DNA from: Schlesneria paludicola DSM 18645
GTDB lineage: Bacteria; Planctomycetota; Planctomycetia; Planctomycetales; Planctomycetaceae
Direction: 5' to 3'
DNA length: 53,580 nt
Assembly (NCBI GenBank): GCA_945876035.1
Contig: CAMCMU010000031.1
Location: forward strand, 1-53,580
Numbering within the stretch: position 1 is the first letter of the stretch; each line of letters opens with the position of its first letter. Below are positions 1-9,479 of this stretch, piece after piece. The notes under the pieces were generated by a model. It was given only the letters and a program-made list of their open reading frames with translations. It was not told the origin of the DNA and did not search any database. The translations under genes and the position numbers were made by a program.

Positions 1-525
1 CTCGACGACGCCATTGGCTCCCGGCCGCGTGGACTTCCGCCCACGACCCCGCCCGACCCAGTTGGCCGCCTTGTGCCGCGGGAGCACGTAGCGGACTTGG
101 GTGATGCGGCCGGCTGGGCCGCGGATCACGGACAGTCGCTCCAATGCAAAGGGGGGCCGCGCACAGTACCGCAGCAAGTGTTCCAAGCTCTGAAAGGAGC
201 TCGGCACGTCGCGGTCGATGAGTGCGATTCTGACGCTCGCGTCTATGGAAAACCCGCTGTTCTCCCAGGCGAGCATGTCGGCGGCGGCCGCGGCGTCGAG
301 CAGGCCCGCAAGCCTGAACCAGCGGATCACGCGGCGCCGTACCCGCTCGGTGACCGTGGCCAGATCAGCCTGCGTGATCGGTCGTGCGGGCAGGAACACG
401 GGCGGAGCGTCGGCCCCCTGCCGAAACACCCCATCGGTGACGCACGCGTGGCGATGCACGTGCTGGTTGAGCGCCGAGCCGAAGCGGTGGACGAAGGAGA
501 CGGCGACGAGCCGCTTCTGCCAGAC
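1..525 (-). pseudogene. IS91-family transposase fragment (3' part of gene)
   Basis: Reading the minus strand from about 525 down to 1 gives one open frame that begins VWQKRLVAVSFVHRFGSAL and continues with NQHVHRH, the HUH-type metal-binding motif of IS91 Y2 transposases. It later shows RYCARPPFALERL and VRYVLPRHKAANWVGRGRGR, both typical of the C-terminal half of that family. The frame is still open at base 1, so the gene leaves the window. An in-frame TGA at 526-528 directly precedes the conserved block, and no N-terminal zinc-binding region lies upstream, so the gene is truncated at its 5' end. The stretch is clearly richer in G+C than its surroundings (44 of 60 bases at 61-120), which fits foreign origin. 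Family assignment is confident; whether the left part outside the window is complete is unknown. Confidence 0.85.
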
Positions 526-711
526 TCAAGCCTTGTTTCGTGACCAGCAGGACCGATCCCTACTTGAACTCCGCCGATTGGTCCGGATCACCCAAACCGT
601 TTTGAAGAGTCACGGAGTTCCGCTGTTTCGGCCGCTTTGCGGCGGCTGACACGGTCACGGAAGGCGAGTGGACTCGCTTCCCCTTGACCACCTGACATCG
701 TACAGTCATGG

Positions 712-1121
<410 letters not shown>

Positions 1122-1123
1122 TT

Positions 1124-1150
1124 TGCTGAACCGCTGAATTGAGTTCAGCA
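1124..1150 (+). terminator. Hairpin just after rnpB, possible terminator
   Basis: TGCTGAAC at 1124-1131 and GTTCAGCA at 1143-1150 form a perfect 8-bp stem with an 11-nt loop, starting three bases after the end of rnpB. There is no T-run behind it, so it may be a 3'-end or processing structure rather than a classical intrinsic terminator. The rest of the gap up to 1411 shows nothing recognisable. Confidence 0.4.
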
Positions 1151-1411
1151 GCCCATCTTGAAAACCCTCCCCCTCACAGATCTGGCTGACGCGCGCGGGT
1201 GGCGAGCCAGAAAAGAGGCTCCGAGCTGTCTGCGATCAACCGAAAATTCCAAGAGATCGGCGGCTGTCATCTTCGCCCGCTATTTCACGTTCTTTCAACA
1301 TCGTCGCCCGGATGGCCACTCGAGTGGCCGTGACCGAAGTCGAAATCACAGCGGGCGACGGCCCCGGACCGCGACTCCGTGACAATTCGCCCTTGCGGTC
1401 CAGTGAGCCGA

Positions 1412-3490
1412 TCAGTGGATTCGATAACCGGGCTTCGCCCCGGAATCGGGTTGAAGAAGATAGACTTCCTTGCCACCGGGACCGGCAGCCAGAATCATCC
1501 CTTCACTGATGCCGAATTTCATTTTGCGTGGAGCAAGATTGGCGCAGACAATCACTAAGCGACCAATGAGATCTTCCGGGTTGTAGGCGCTCTTAATTCC
1601 GGCAAAGACATTGCGTGTTGCCTCGCCGCCGAGGCTGAGCGTCAGTTGAAGCAGTTTGTCCGCCCCAGTCACATGGCTCGCAGAAACGATGCGTGCCACA
1701 CGAAGATCGATCTTCACGAATTCATCGATCGTACACAGGTCTGTCACCAGCGGTTCGGCAGCGAGCGGTTCGGGTCCGTCGTTCCACGGCGTGTGTGGCG
1801 CGGTCGCGCCAGAAATTGTCTCCGCTACGGACGGCTTTTCGTCTTCAATCATGGCTTGAACCTGTGCGAGTTCAACTCGCTTCATGAGGTGTTCGAACTT
1901 GGCAACGCGCGTTCCAACGAGCGGCGTCTGAGAATCATTCCACGTTTGAATGGGCGTCTGCAGGAGCACCCCTGCCTGTCGAGCCAGATGCGGCAGAACC
2001 GGGGCTAGAAAGACGGCAATCTGTCGAAATAAATTCAGTGTCACCGTACAAGCGTCTTGAACATCAGAGGCCTTGCTCGGATCTTTCCGCATGATCCAAG
2101 GAGCCTTTTCATCGACATACTTATTCGCCTGATCGGCAAGCCCCATAATCAGTCGCATGGCACCGTTGTAGTCACAAACTTCGTAGGCCTTGGCAATCAC
2201 GTCTGCCTCTGCCGCGGCATGCCGGAACAGACCACCATCGTCAGGATAGACCGTGGATAAACCGACATCCTCGAGAAATCGCGCTGTGCGGCTAGCGAGA
2301 TTGGCAACCTTGCCTACAAGATCTGAATTGACTTTTGTGACGAACTCCTCAAGGTTCAGATCAATATCATCCAACCTCGCCCCTAGCTTTGAGGCATAGT
2401 AATACCTCAGAAATGCGGGATCGAGATGTTTGACGTAGGATGACGCTTGGATGAACGTCCCGCGCCGCTTCGCCATCTTTTCACCGTTCACGGTCAAGAA
2501 ACCGTGGATATGAACGCGATCCGGCCGTCGAAATCCGGACGTCTTGAGCATCGCCGGCCAAAAAAGGGTGTGGAAGTAGGTAATGTCCTTGCCGATGAAA
2601 TGATGTATTTCTGCTCCACGGATTTCGGAATCCACTCCGCACGCCCACCACTCATCCAATTTCTCTCCGTGCTTCTCGCACCATTCGGCCGTCGATCCGA
2701 TGTAGCCAATCGGCGCGTCGAACCAAACGTACCAGTAATTTCCTGGGCTGTCGGGAATCTCAAAACCAAAGTAAGGGGCCGGTCGGGAGACGTCCCAGTC
2801 TCGCAACTCTTCACCAAGAAAATGCCCTTTCAAATAATTCGCAATTTCGGCCTGCAGGTGTTCGCCGGATTGTGTCCACTCGGTCAGCCAACCTCGCAAT
2901 TTTTCAATTTGAACAAACAAATGCTGGGCGGATCGAAGCTCGGGCTTTGCACCCGAAAGCGTGCTGACGGGGTTGATCAGATCCGAGGGGCTGTATGTCT
3001 GTCCGCAAACCTCACAGTTGTCACCGTATTGGTCTGGCGCCTGGCAATCGGGTCGCGGACAGGTCCCTCGAACAAAGCGATCCGCAAGAAATGTTTGGGC
3101 TTGGGGGTCATAAAGTTGAGTCACCTTTTTTTCGGTGATCAGGCCCGCCACGCGGAGACTGGACCAAATCTGCTGACAAAGTTGGCGATTATGTTCGCCA
3201 TCGGTGCTTCCGTAGTTGTCAAATTCGATACTGAACGCGGAAAAGTCCCGCAGATGGGCCTCTCTCATGTCAGCGATCAATGCGTGTTCAGAGCGTTGTT
3301 CTTGACGAGCACGAATCATAATCGCCGTGCCATGCGTGTCATCGGCGCAGATGTACACACATTGATTTCCTTGCAATTTTTGAAAACGGACCCAAATGTC
3401 CGTCTGAATGTATTCCACCAAATGCCCAAGGTGAATTTGTCCGTTGGCATAGGGCAGTGCTGAGGTGACAAGGATCCGTCGTCCGGTCAT
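1412..3490 (-). CDS. metG: Methionyl-tRNA synthetase
   Basis: It charges tRNA-Met with methionine in the cytosol. The 692-residue product starts [17 protein letters not shown] and carries the class I HIGH-type motif HLGH at residues 20-23. A zinc knuckle reads CPRPDC then CEVCG, with the first Cys pair spaced by four residues rather than two. The KMSKS loop reads KMAKR ([13 protein letters not shown]), so the first Ser is Ala and the second is Arg. The C-terminal 110 residues ([31 protein letters not shown]) form the Trbp111-like tRNA-binding domain found in long bacterial MetRS. The gene stands alone between rnpB and the DUF1501 gene. The ribosome-binding site in front of the ATG at 3490 is weak, but the N-terminus matches the family start. 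Confidence 0.96.
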   Translation of the reverse strand: MTGRRILVTSALPYANGQIHLGHLVEYIQTDIWVRFQKLQGNQCVYICADDTHGTAIMIRARQEQRSEHALIADMREAHLRDFSAFSIEFDNYGSTDGEHNRQLCQQIWSSLRVAGLITEKKVTQLYDPQAQTFLADRFVRGTCPRPDCQAPDQYGDNCEVCGQTYSPSDLINPVSTLSGAKPELRSAQHLFVQIEKLRGWLTEWTQSGEHLQAEIANYLKGHFLGEELRDWDVSRPAPYFGFEIPDSPGNYWYVWFDAPIGYIGSTAEWCEKHGEKLDEWWACGVDSEIRGAEIHHFIGKDITYFHTLFWPAMLKTSGFRRPDRVHIHGFLTVNGEKMAKRRGTFIQASSYVKHLDPAFLRYYYASKLGARLDDIDLNLEEFVTKVNSDLVGKVANLASRTARFLEDVGLSTVYPDDGGLFRHAAAEADVIAKAYEVCDYNGAMRLIMGLADQANKYVDEKAPWIMRKDPSKASDVQDACTVTLNLFRQIAVFLAPVLPHLARQAGVLLQTPIQTWNDSQTPLVGTRVAKFEHLMKRVELAQVQAMIEDEKPSVAETISGATAPHTPWNDGPEPLAAEPLVTDLCTIDEFVKIDLRVARIVSASHVTGADKLLQLTLSLGGEATRNVFAGIKSAYNPEDLIGRLVIVCANLAPRKMKFGISEGMILAAGPGGKEVYLLQPDSGAKPGYRIH

Positions 3491-3674
3491 ACGTTGTCCG
3501 TGGAAAAGGCGCAGTCAAACGGTGAAACAGAACTCGATTCTAAGGAGCAAAGATCCGAATCGCTACAGACCCGACGAACCCGGAAAGGAACCACTGGAAT
3601 CGAATCCAAATTATCGCAAACACGTGATCGATGGCGTGTCACAGAGCAACCAACGGCGGGCAGACGAGCGGTGG

Positions 3675-5147
3675 CTAGGCAATCCCGGACGATTTTGCGG
3701 CAACGATTTCATGGACCACTCGACCACTCACATCGGTCAAACGAAAATCTCTTCCGGCATACCGGTAGGTCAGGCGTTCGTGATCGAAACCCAGCAAATG
3801 AAGCATCGTTGCATGGAGGTCGTGAACGTGAACAGGATTTTCGATCGCCTGGAAGCCGAACTCATCGGTTGCTCCATGAACGATGCCACCCTTCACGCCG
3901 CCACCGGCCAGCCAAACCGAGAAACCATAGTGGTTGTGGTCTCGACCGCTGAGTTCGGGAAGCTCGGCGACGGGTGTCCGACCAAATTCGCCTCCCCAGA
4001 GGATCAACGTTTCGTCAAACAGGCCGCGTTGTTTGAGATCCGTCAAGAACGCGGCAATCGGGCCATCCCATTCCTCGGCTAATTTTTTGTGTTGTGACTG
4101 CAGACCTCCATGATTATCCCAAGGCTGTCCTGCACCGCTCCAGACTTGAATGAACCGAACTCCACGCTCGATCAATCGACGGGTAGTCAATAACTGCCGA
4201 CCATGAATTCCCTCACCGTAAAGTTCACGAGTGTGCTTGGTTTCACGAGTCAGATCGAAGGCCTCCGCAGCTTCACTTTGCATCCGATACGCCAATTCAA
4301 ATGTCTGAATTCGGGATTCGAGCATTGGCGGATGCTGGCGTTCCTGAGAATGGATTTCGTTCAGCTTCTGGACCAAATCCAGTTGGCGTCGTTGTTCAAC
4401 AAGCGTCATGCTCGTGTTTCGAATATTGGAAATCAACTTATCGACATCCGTCTGAGCCATGTCGAGATAGGTGCCCTGACAGGCTCCTGGCAAAAAGGAC
4501 GAACGCCAGTTTTGAGTCGCAACGATAGGATAGCCGCCGGGACACATCACAATGAAACCGGGAAGATTGCGGTTTTCTGTTCCGAGCCCATAGTTGAGCC
4601 ATGCTCCGAAGCTAGGGCGTGGCAGCCGACCGTCACCGCAGTTCATTAACATCAAAGACGGTTCGTGGTTGGGAACCTCTGCATGCATCGAGCGAATCAC
4701 AGCCATGTCATCAATGTGTGCCGCCGTTTTCGCAAACAGTTCACTGACTTCGATGCCACTTTGTCCATACTTCGAAAATTGGAACGGCGAACGCATCGCG
4801 GCTCCCGTTTTGCGTTCCGTTCGCAAGTTGGAAGGCGAAATTGGTTTCCCATGATACTCGTCGAGTTTCGGCTTGGGGTCGAAGGTATCGACCTGCGAGG
4901 GGCCTCCGTTCATGAACAAATGCACAACATGTTTTGCCCGACCTTCAAAATGTGGTACCTGTTTCAGCGGCGGTTCCGAAGAAATTCTCGCCTCTTGACC
5001 CGACAGACGCCCGTCATCCTGTAACAGTCCGGCCAGCCCAATCAAACCGAATCCCATTCCGCATCGATTCAGCATGTCGCGTCTGGAGACAATGGGGGCG
5101 ACTCTGTTTCGGGATGATTCGGCGGCACTCACAAGGTCGAATTTCAT
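3675..5147 (-). CDS. DUF1501 family exported protein (sulfatase-like fold)
   Basis: DUF1501 proteins are exported, alkaline-phosphatase/sulfatase-superfamily-like proteins greatly expanded in planctomycetes; their substrates are unknown. I place the start at ATG 5145-5147, giving 490 residues that begin MKFDLVSAAESSRNR and lead into a Tat-type signal (SRRDMLNRCGMGFGLIGLAGLL). The open frame extends 47 codons further upstream, but that part is Cys/Lys-rich and unlike any leader. Family landmarks are HVVHLFMNGGPSQVDTFDPK, IQVWSGAGQPWDNHGG, LILWGGEFGRTPVAE and GRDHNHYGFSVWLAGGGVKG. In this phylum such genes usually sit beside a DUF1549/DUF1553 cytochrome gene, and none is present here. It is divergent from the CBS-domain gene. 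Confidence 0.9.
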   Translation of the reverse strand: MKFDLVSAAESSRNRVAPIVSRRDMLNRCGMGFGLIGLAGLLQDDGRLSGQEARISSEPPLKQVPHFEGRAKHVVHLFMNGGPSQVDTFDPKPKLDEYHGKPISPSNLRTERKTGAAMRSPFQFSKYGQSGIEVSELFAKTAAHIDDMAVIRSMHAEVPNHEPSLMLMNCGDGRLPRPSFGAWLNYGLGTENRNLPGFIVMCPGGYPIVATQNWRSSFLPGACQGTYLDMAQTDVDKLISNIRNTSMTLVEQRRQLDLVQKLNEIHSQERQHPPMLESRIQTFELAYRMQSEAAEAFDLTRETKHTRELYGEGIHGRQLLTTRRLIERGVRFIQVWSGAGQPWDNHGGLQSQHKKLAEEWDGPIAAFLTDLKQRGLFDETLILWGGEFGRTPVAELPELSGRDHNHYGFSVWLAGGGVKGGIVHGATDEFGFQAIENPVHVHDLHATMLHLLGFDHERLTYRYAGRDFRLTDVSGRVVHEIVAAKSSGIA

Positions 5148-5557
5148 CAGTGTCCCAATTAAAAAAACCACTTTCCAATCGAAACCGCAGCACGGCGAAA
5201 CGTCTTTTCGGCACTTCTTGCAGAACGTTTTTTGCGGGACATCAATGCCATTGCGTTCAGCCTCCTGCGATCGGTCCCTCAGAGACAAAGTAACCCCGTC
5301 GAACGGTCAAAGGAAGTGCACTTGCAAGCCTTTGGCTAATTTTCAAGGCTGGAGTCAGAATGAGTCACGGCGACTCCGACGGCCTCCGAATTCAATCCTT
5401 CACACGGCAGGAGATCGCTGTCAACATCCTGATTCATGAATGAAACAAGAAACGAACCACAACACATTCTTGGACCTCGAGCGACTCGACCTCAGCAACC
5501 GCGAGCCTCATAATCACCATTCGACGTTCACCACGGTTCTTATTGCGGGAGAGTCTC
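5148..5557. other. Divergent intergenic region, no gene seen
   Basis: This gap of about 400 bases separates the divergently transcribed DUF1501 and CNNM/CBS genes and must hold both promoters. I see no convincing -35/-10 pair and no structured RNA. The short open frames crossing it have neither family resemblance nor a ribosome-binding site. Confidence 0.5.
5547..5553 (+). promoter_or_regulatory. Ribosome-binding site deciding the CBS gene start
   Basis: GGGAGAG ends four bases before GTG 5558-5560. The in-frame TTG at 5543 would lie inside or upstream of this site, so the GTG is the better start. Confidence 0.6.
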
Positions 5558-6946
5558 GTGTCAGGCTGGGTAGTGGAATTATGCGTCGTCGTTTTCATGG
5601 CGTTGCTCAATGGTTTCTTTGCGGCGGCGGAAATTGCGATCCTGACCGCCCGGCGAGGGCGCCTCGAAAAATGGGCCGATGAAGGGGATGGGGCCTCAAA
5701 AGTCGCGATTCAGCTGGCTGACGACGCCGATCGTTTTTTGCCCACAGTGCAAGTGGGTATCACCCTTGTCGGGACGTTTGCGTCAGCGTTCGCCGGAGCA
5801 AAACTGGCTGTGCCCCTTGCGGATTGGTTCGGCGGTCTTCCGGTCGACTGGATCGCCGAACGCAACCACGGTCTTGCGTTGACGCTTGTCGTGTGCGGAA
5901 TCGCCTTTTTGCAACTGATTGTCGGTGAATTGGTCCCGAAGCGGATCGCCTTTCAAAACGCCGAGCCGATCGCCCGATTGGTCGCGTATCCGATGCTGAT
6001 TTTACAACGCGTTTCCCGCCCGGCAATCGGATTTCTGCACGGTACGACGTTGCTCGTCTTGCGTCTGCTCGGGCAAAAAATCCTGCCACAGCGGACCGTG
6101 TCGATCGAAGATATCCAGCATCTGATTGAGACCGGCGCCGAAGCCGGAGTGCTGAAGGAGTCTGGACAAAAAATGGCGATGGAGGCCTTGCGGCTGAGTG
6201 ATCGTACGGTCGTTGATATTCTGCGACCGAGAATCGACATCGACGCCATCGACATCGATACCCCTTCCGCGGAAGTCGTGGGTGCCATTGCGATGTCCGG
6301 ATTTTCGCGAGTCCCCGTGTGCGAAGGAACAATTGACCAAATTGTCGGTTTTGTTTACATCAAGGATGTGTTTCTGCAGCAATATCTGGGCAGACCGATT
6401 GACTTGCGACGTTTGATTCGCCCTCCGCTATTCATCCCCAAATCCGTATCGATCAGCCGTCTTATGGAACTCTTTGAGGAACATAAGACGCAACTCGCCA
6501 TCGTCTTGGACGAGTACGGAGGAACTCAGGGAATGGTGACATTTGAAGATGTCATGGAAATGCTGGTCGGCGAAATTCACGATGAACTCCGTCATGAAAG
6601 AGAATCAAAACAGGATCGTGAACAGGATATCATCCGGCGTGAGGATGGAAGCCTCTTGATTGACGGAACGGTCAACCTGCACCAACTCGAAGAAGCATTG
6701 GAAATCAGCCGCTGGATTGAAGCGCCTCCACGGGGCATCGGTACGATTTCCGGGTTGGTTCTTTCGATCCTAAAACGAGTGCCAGCCATCGGCGATGTCC
6801 TGACGTGGAACTCATTACGCATCGAAGTGGTCGATATGGATGGACAAAAAATAGATCGCCTGATGGTCCACAGCATCACCGAATCAGACAAGGACACCGA
6901 GGCACTCTCTCGAGATCAAAATATGTCGCCAGGGAAAGAACACTGA
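5558..6946 (+). CDS. CNNM/CBS-domain membrane protein (HlyC/CorC type)
   Basis: This 462-residue inner-membrane protein belongs to the CNNM-CBS-CorC_HlyC family, linked to divalent cation (Mg/Co) efflux and often misnamed hemolysin. From N to C: a membrane domain with about four hydrophobic segments (VVELCVVVFMALLNGFFAAA near the start, VQVGITLVGTFASAFAG, LVVCGIAFLQLIVGELVPKR); a CBS pair from about residue 200 to 330 (LSDRTVVDILRPRIDIDAI, LAIVLDEYGGTQGMVTFEDV); and a CorC_HlyC domain (DGSLLIDGTVNLHQLEEAL, GLVLSILKRVPAIGD). GELVPKR and DEYGGTQGMVT are strong family signatures. Start at GTG 5558 was chosen for its Shine-Dalgarno site. Ion specificity cannot be read from the sequence. Confidence 0.9.
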   Translation: MSGWVVELCVVVFMALLNGFFAAAEIAILTARRGRLEKWADEGDGASKVAIQLADDADRFLPTVQVGITLVGTFASAFAGAKLAVPLADWFGGLPVDWIAERNHGLALTLVVCGIAFLQLIVGELVPKRIAFQNAEPIARLVAYPMLILQRVSRPAIGFLHGTTLLVLRLLGQKILPQRTVSIEDIQHLIETGAEAGVLKESGQKMAMEALRLSDRTVVDILRPRIDIDAIDIDTPSAEVVGAIAMSGFSRVPVCEGTIDQIVGFVYIKDVFLQQYLGRPIDLRRLIRPPLFIPKSVSISRLMELFEEHKTQLAIVLDEYGGTQGMVTFEDVMEMLVGEIHDELRHERESKQDREQDIIRREDGSLLIDGTVNLHQLEEALEISRWIEAPPRGIGTISGLVLSILKRVPAIGDVLTWNSLRIEVVDMDGQKIDRLMVHSITESDKDTEALSRDQNMSPGKEH

Positions 6947-7060
6947 TCATCTGACCGATCGCGTTAACCCAAACCAACGAATGGCCCAACGGCATTCCCT
7001 ATTCCCATTCTGAAAATTCCACCCGCCCAGGGTTTCACCCCTGCCAAGAAAGCTCTGTCC

Positions 7061-8056
7061 ATGCCAATCGCCATGATCACACCAGAAGCCCTGATCAATA
7101 CCCGAGGACCGTGGGTTTCCTTGCTCGAAGATGCGGGATTTACCATTCACCATCCAGCAGATCGAAGCTTCACGCGCGGACTTTGCAGCGAACAGGAAAC
7201 GGTGCGGGTTCTCCAAAACGCCTCTGCCGTGATTGCTGGCGGAGAGTACCTGACTGCGTCAGTCATGGCTGCTCTGCCGAATCTACGCGTGATTGCTCGC
7301 AATGGCGTTGGATACGACCGAGTCGATATTTCGACAGCGACCGCTCGGGGGATTCCCGTGACGATCACCCCCACCTCGAATCATGAATCTGTCGCTGAAA
7401 CAACATTCGCACTTTTGTTGGCCATCGCCAAGCGAACCATCGCCAACAATGCCAGTACCCGTCTGGGAGATTGGTCGAGGGAGCAAACTGAACCCATCCG
7501 TGGCACGACACTCGGACTGGTTGGCCTCGGGCGGATTGGCCGCAGCACCGCGGTACGTGGCCGAGCGTTTGGAATGCATGTGATCGCCTATGAAACCAAT
7601 CCGAACGATGCCTTCGTTCGGCAGCACGGCATTGAACTTGTCGATTTCGACACTCTGCTGAGTCGTAGTGATCACGTCAGCATTCACTGTCCGTTGAACC
7701 CGGAGACACAAGGACTATTCCACAAAGGCGTTTTTTCGAAAATGAAATCCGGCAGCGTCTTGCTGAACACCGCTCGCGGTGGTCTGGTGGTCGAAGCCGA
7801 CCTGATCGACGCCCTCAAGTCGGGTCATCTCGCCGCAGCCGGGTTAGACGTCTTTGAACAGGAACCGACCTCGCCCGACAATCCGTTGTTCCAACTCGAC
7901 AATGTGGTCGTCAGTCCGCATCGAGGAGGGACGGACAGGTTGTCACAGGAAAACATGGCGATTGAAGCGGCCGATTGCATTGCCAAATTGTCTCGAAATC
8001 AATGGCCGGAGGGAGCGGTCGTGAATCACGAATTGCGGTCCACTTGGAAGTGGTGA
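7061..8056 (+). CDS. D-isomer-specific 2-hydroxyacid dehydrogenase
   Basis: A 331-residue cytosolic NAD-dependent dehydrogenase of the phosphoglycerate/glycerate dehydrogenase superfamily, interconverting a 2-hydroxyacid and its 2-oxoacid. The cofactor motif GLVGLGRIGRS lies near residue 150. The catalytic triad is visible: Arg in LLNTARGGLV, Glu in LDVFEQEP and His in VVSPHRGG. Residues such as NGVGYDRVDI and HESVAETTFALLLAIAKR match 3-phosphoglycerate dehydrogenase-like members, but the protein lacks the C-terminal ACT domain of long SerA forms, so the substrate is uncertain. It reads toward the DUF1080 gene, with only ten bases between the two stops. ATG 7061 is the first start that fits the family. 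Confidence 0.9.
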   Translation: MPIAMITPEALINTRGPWVSLLEDAGFTIHHPADRSFTRGLCSEQETVRVLQNASAVIAGGEYLTASVMAALPNLRVIARNGVGYDRVDISTATARGIPVTITPTSNHESVAETTFALLLAIAKRTIANNASTRLGDWSREQTEPIRGTTLGLVGLGRIGRSTAVRGRAFGMHVIAYETNPNDAFVRQHGIELVDFDTLLSRSDHVSIHCPLNPETQGLFHKGVFSKMKSGSVLLNTARGGLVVEADLIDALKSGHLAAAGLDVFEQEPTSPDNPLFQLDNVVVSPHRGGTDRLSQENMAIEAADCIAKLSRNQWPEGAVVNHELRSTWKW

Positions 8057-8066
8057 AATTCGAAGA

Positions 8067-9395
8067 TCATTCCGGCGTCTCGACCATTTCGAAATTTCGA
8101 AACGCTAGATCCGTTGTCCGATCGTGGCCCTGCAAGCTCAAGTGGCCCGCTGCCAGTCGCCGGCCCTCGCGGGGGTTGTCGTCGGGTTGGCGTTCATCGT
8201 TCCAATCGATCGCTTGGCTGCCGTCAATCCAAGTCGCGAAGTGGGGACCATCGGCAATCAACATCGCCGTGAACCATTGCCGGTCGTGGGAGAGAATTCG
8301 GCGCGCGGCCACGCGTTTGAAGATCCCTCCCGTACCATAATCCTCCGGCTGATTGCGGTCACCGTTCTGGAAGCCATTCTGAATTTGAAATTCGTATCCG
8401 TTTGCCGGGGCCGTGGCGGTACCAGGATTTGCGCGAAAGAAGACTCCGCTATTCAGTTTTTCTCCATTCGTGATCGCTTCAAACTGCAGCACGAAATTTC
8501 CAGCCGTTTTTTCACTTTCCAAAAAACCTCGACCGTTCGCGACCCGCAGGGCTCCCTCCTTGACGGTAAACGAACTTTGGCTGCCGGGAACCGTACGCCA
8601 GCCTTGCAACGATTCACCATCAAACAACCGCACCTTGCCGAGGGGCTTCAGGTAGATATCGCGAAACTCAATTTTTCCACCGTTCATTTGCAATCCGATA
8701 TGGCCCGTCAGCAGCGGCCTGTCAGACGCATCCCCATATTTCAGAATTTCTTTTCCGTCATACTTGGCCAGAATCTGTGAGCCCTCGACTCGGACATGAA
8801 ACGAATGCCATTCATTGCCACACTGAACGGGGGTCTCGGGTTTGGCGCGTTTCACGAGGCTTCCCGTATGGAAGCCGGAAGGGTGTGTATCGCACATGTT
8901 CAACTCGTAGCAGTCGATCCCCGGATCGGTGGCAGTCGTTAGGGTTCGCAGAAAAATTCCACTGTTGCCCCCGGCGGCAAGCCGAAAATCACAACGGAGC
9001 TCATAGTCGGCAAATCGGCTCGTCGTACACAGCAGACCCGCATCTCCGTGGTCGGCCGACAACACTCCCTGATGCACCGACCAATTGAGATCGCTGTTGG
9101 CCTTCCATCCAAACAGTGTCTGACCATCAAACAAGCGGACCCATCCCGCCTCGAGTTCCTCACGATTCAACCAGTTGTGCCCGTCAGCGGAGGGCTCATC
9201 GATTGCGGGGACCGCGCGTAACGTGGCCGCGGACCCCGTGTTCTCGACAGTCGCGATCTCGACCGACTTCTGCGGCTCCACGTTTTTTGTGGCTTCTGTC
9301 GGTGGTCGCTGTGTCGGATTCATGCGGGAGGATTGAGGGTCACAACCGACGATGGTCGTGGTCAACCAAACAACTAGGGAATATCGATGTCGCAT
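8067..9395 (-). CDS. Lipoprotein with two DUF1080 (3-keto-disaccharide hydrolase) domains
   Basis: DUF1080 domains are concanavalin-like jelly rolls; characterised members hydrolyse 3-keto-disaccharides. The 442-residue product starts at ATG 9393-9395, where AGGAA lies eight bases upstream, and opens with MRHRYSLVVWLTTTIVGC, a lipoprotein signal with Cys at the lipobox. The first domain (about residues 80-250) has WVRLFDGQTLFGWKANSD, GNSGIFLRTL, CYELNMCDTHPSGFHTGSL and GHIGLQMNGGKIEFRDIYLK. The second (about 255-440) has VRLFDGESLQGWRTVPG, NSGVFFRANPG, NGYEFQIQNGF and GHLSLQGHDRTTDLAFRNF. Two domains in tandem are less common than one. It lies downstream of prfB on the same strand, 84 bases away. 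The substrate is not inferable. Confidence 0.9.
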   Translation of the reverse strand: MRHRYSLVVWLTTTIVGCDPQSSRMNPTQRPPTEATKNVEPQKSVEIATVENTGSAATLRAVPAIDEPSADGHNWLNREELEAGWVRLFDGQTLFGWKANSDLNWSVHQGVLSADHGDAGLLCTTSRFADYELRCDFRLAAGGNSGIFLRTLTTATDPGIDCYELNMCDTHPSGFHTGSLVKRAKPETPVQCGNEWHSFHVRVEGSQILAKYDGKEILKYGDASDRPLLTGHIGLQMNGGKIEFRDIYLKPLGKVRLFDGESLQGWRTVPGSQSSFTVKEGALRVANGRGFLESEKTAGNFVLQFEAITNGEKLNSGVFFRANPGTATAPANGYEFQIQNGFQNGDRNQPEDYGTGGIFKRVAARRILSHDRQWFTAMLIADGPHFATWIDGSQAIDWNDERQPDDNPREGRRLAAGHLSLQGHDRTTDLAFRNFEMVETPE

Positions 9396-9479
9396 CACGG
9401 GTTCCTTCAATCGTTCCAAACGGGAGATGAGGCAGGGGCTCACACCCGCTTTCTGAACTTGATTTGCAACGACAAGGCT

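Noticed and set aside
684-689. TTGACC as -35 of rnpB
   Set aside because: The only -10-like hexamer (TACAGT, 701-706) is 11 bases away, too close for a sigma70 promoter.
1425-1446. G+C-rich hairpin as metG terminator
   Set aside because: It lies inside the coding sequence, just before the stop codon, and has no T-run behind it.
2447-3463. Long plus-strand open frame of 338 codons
   Set aside because: Runs antisense through metG, which is unequivocal.
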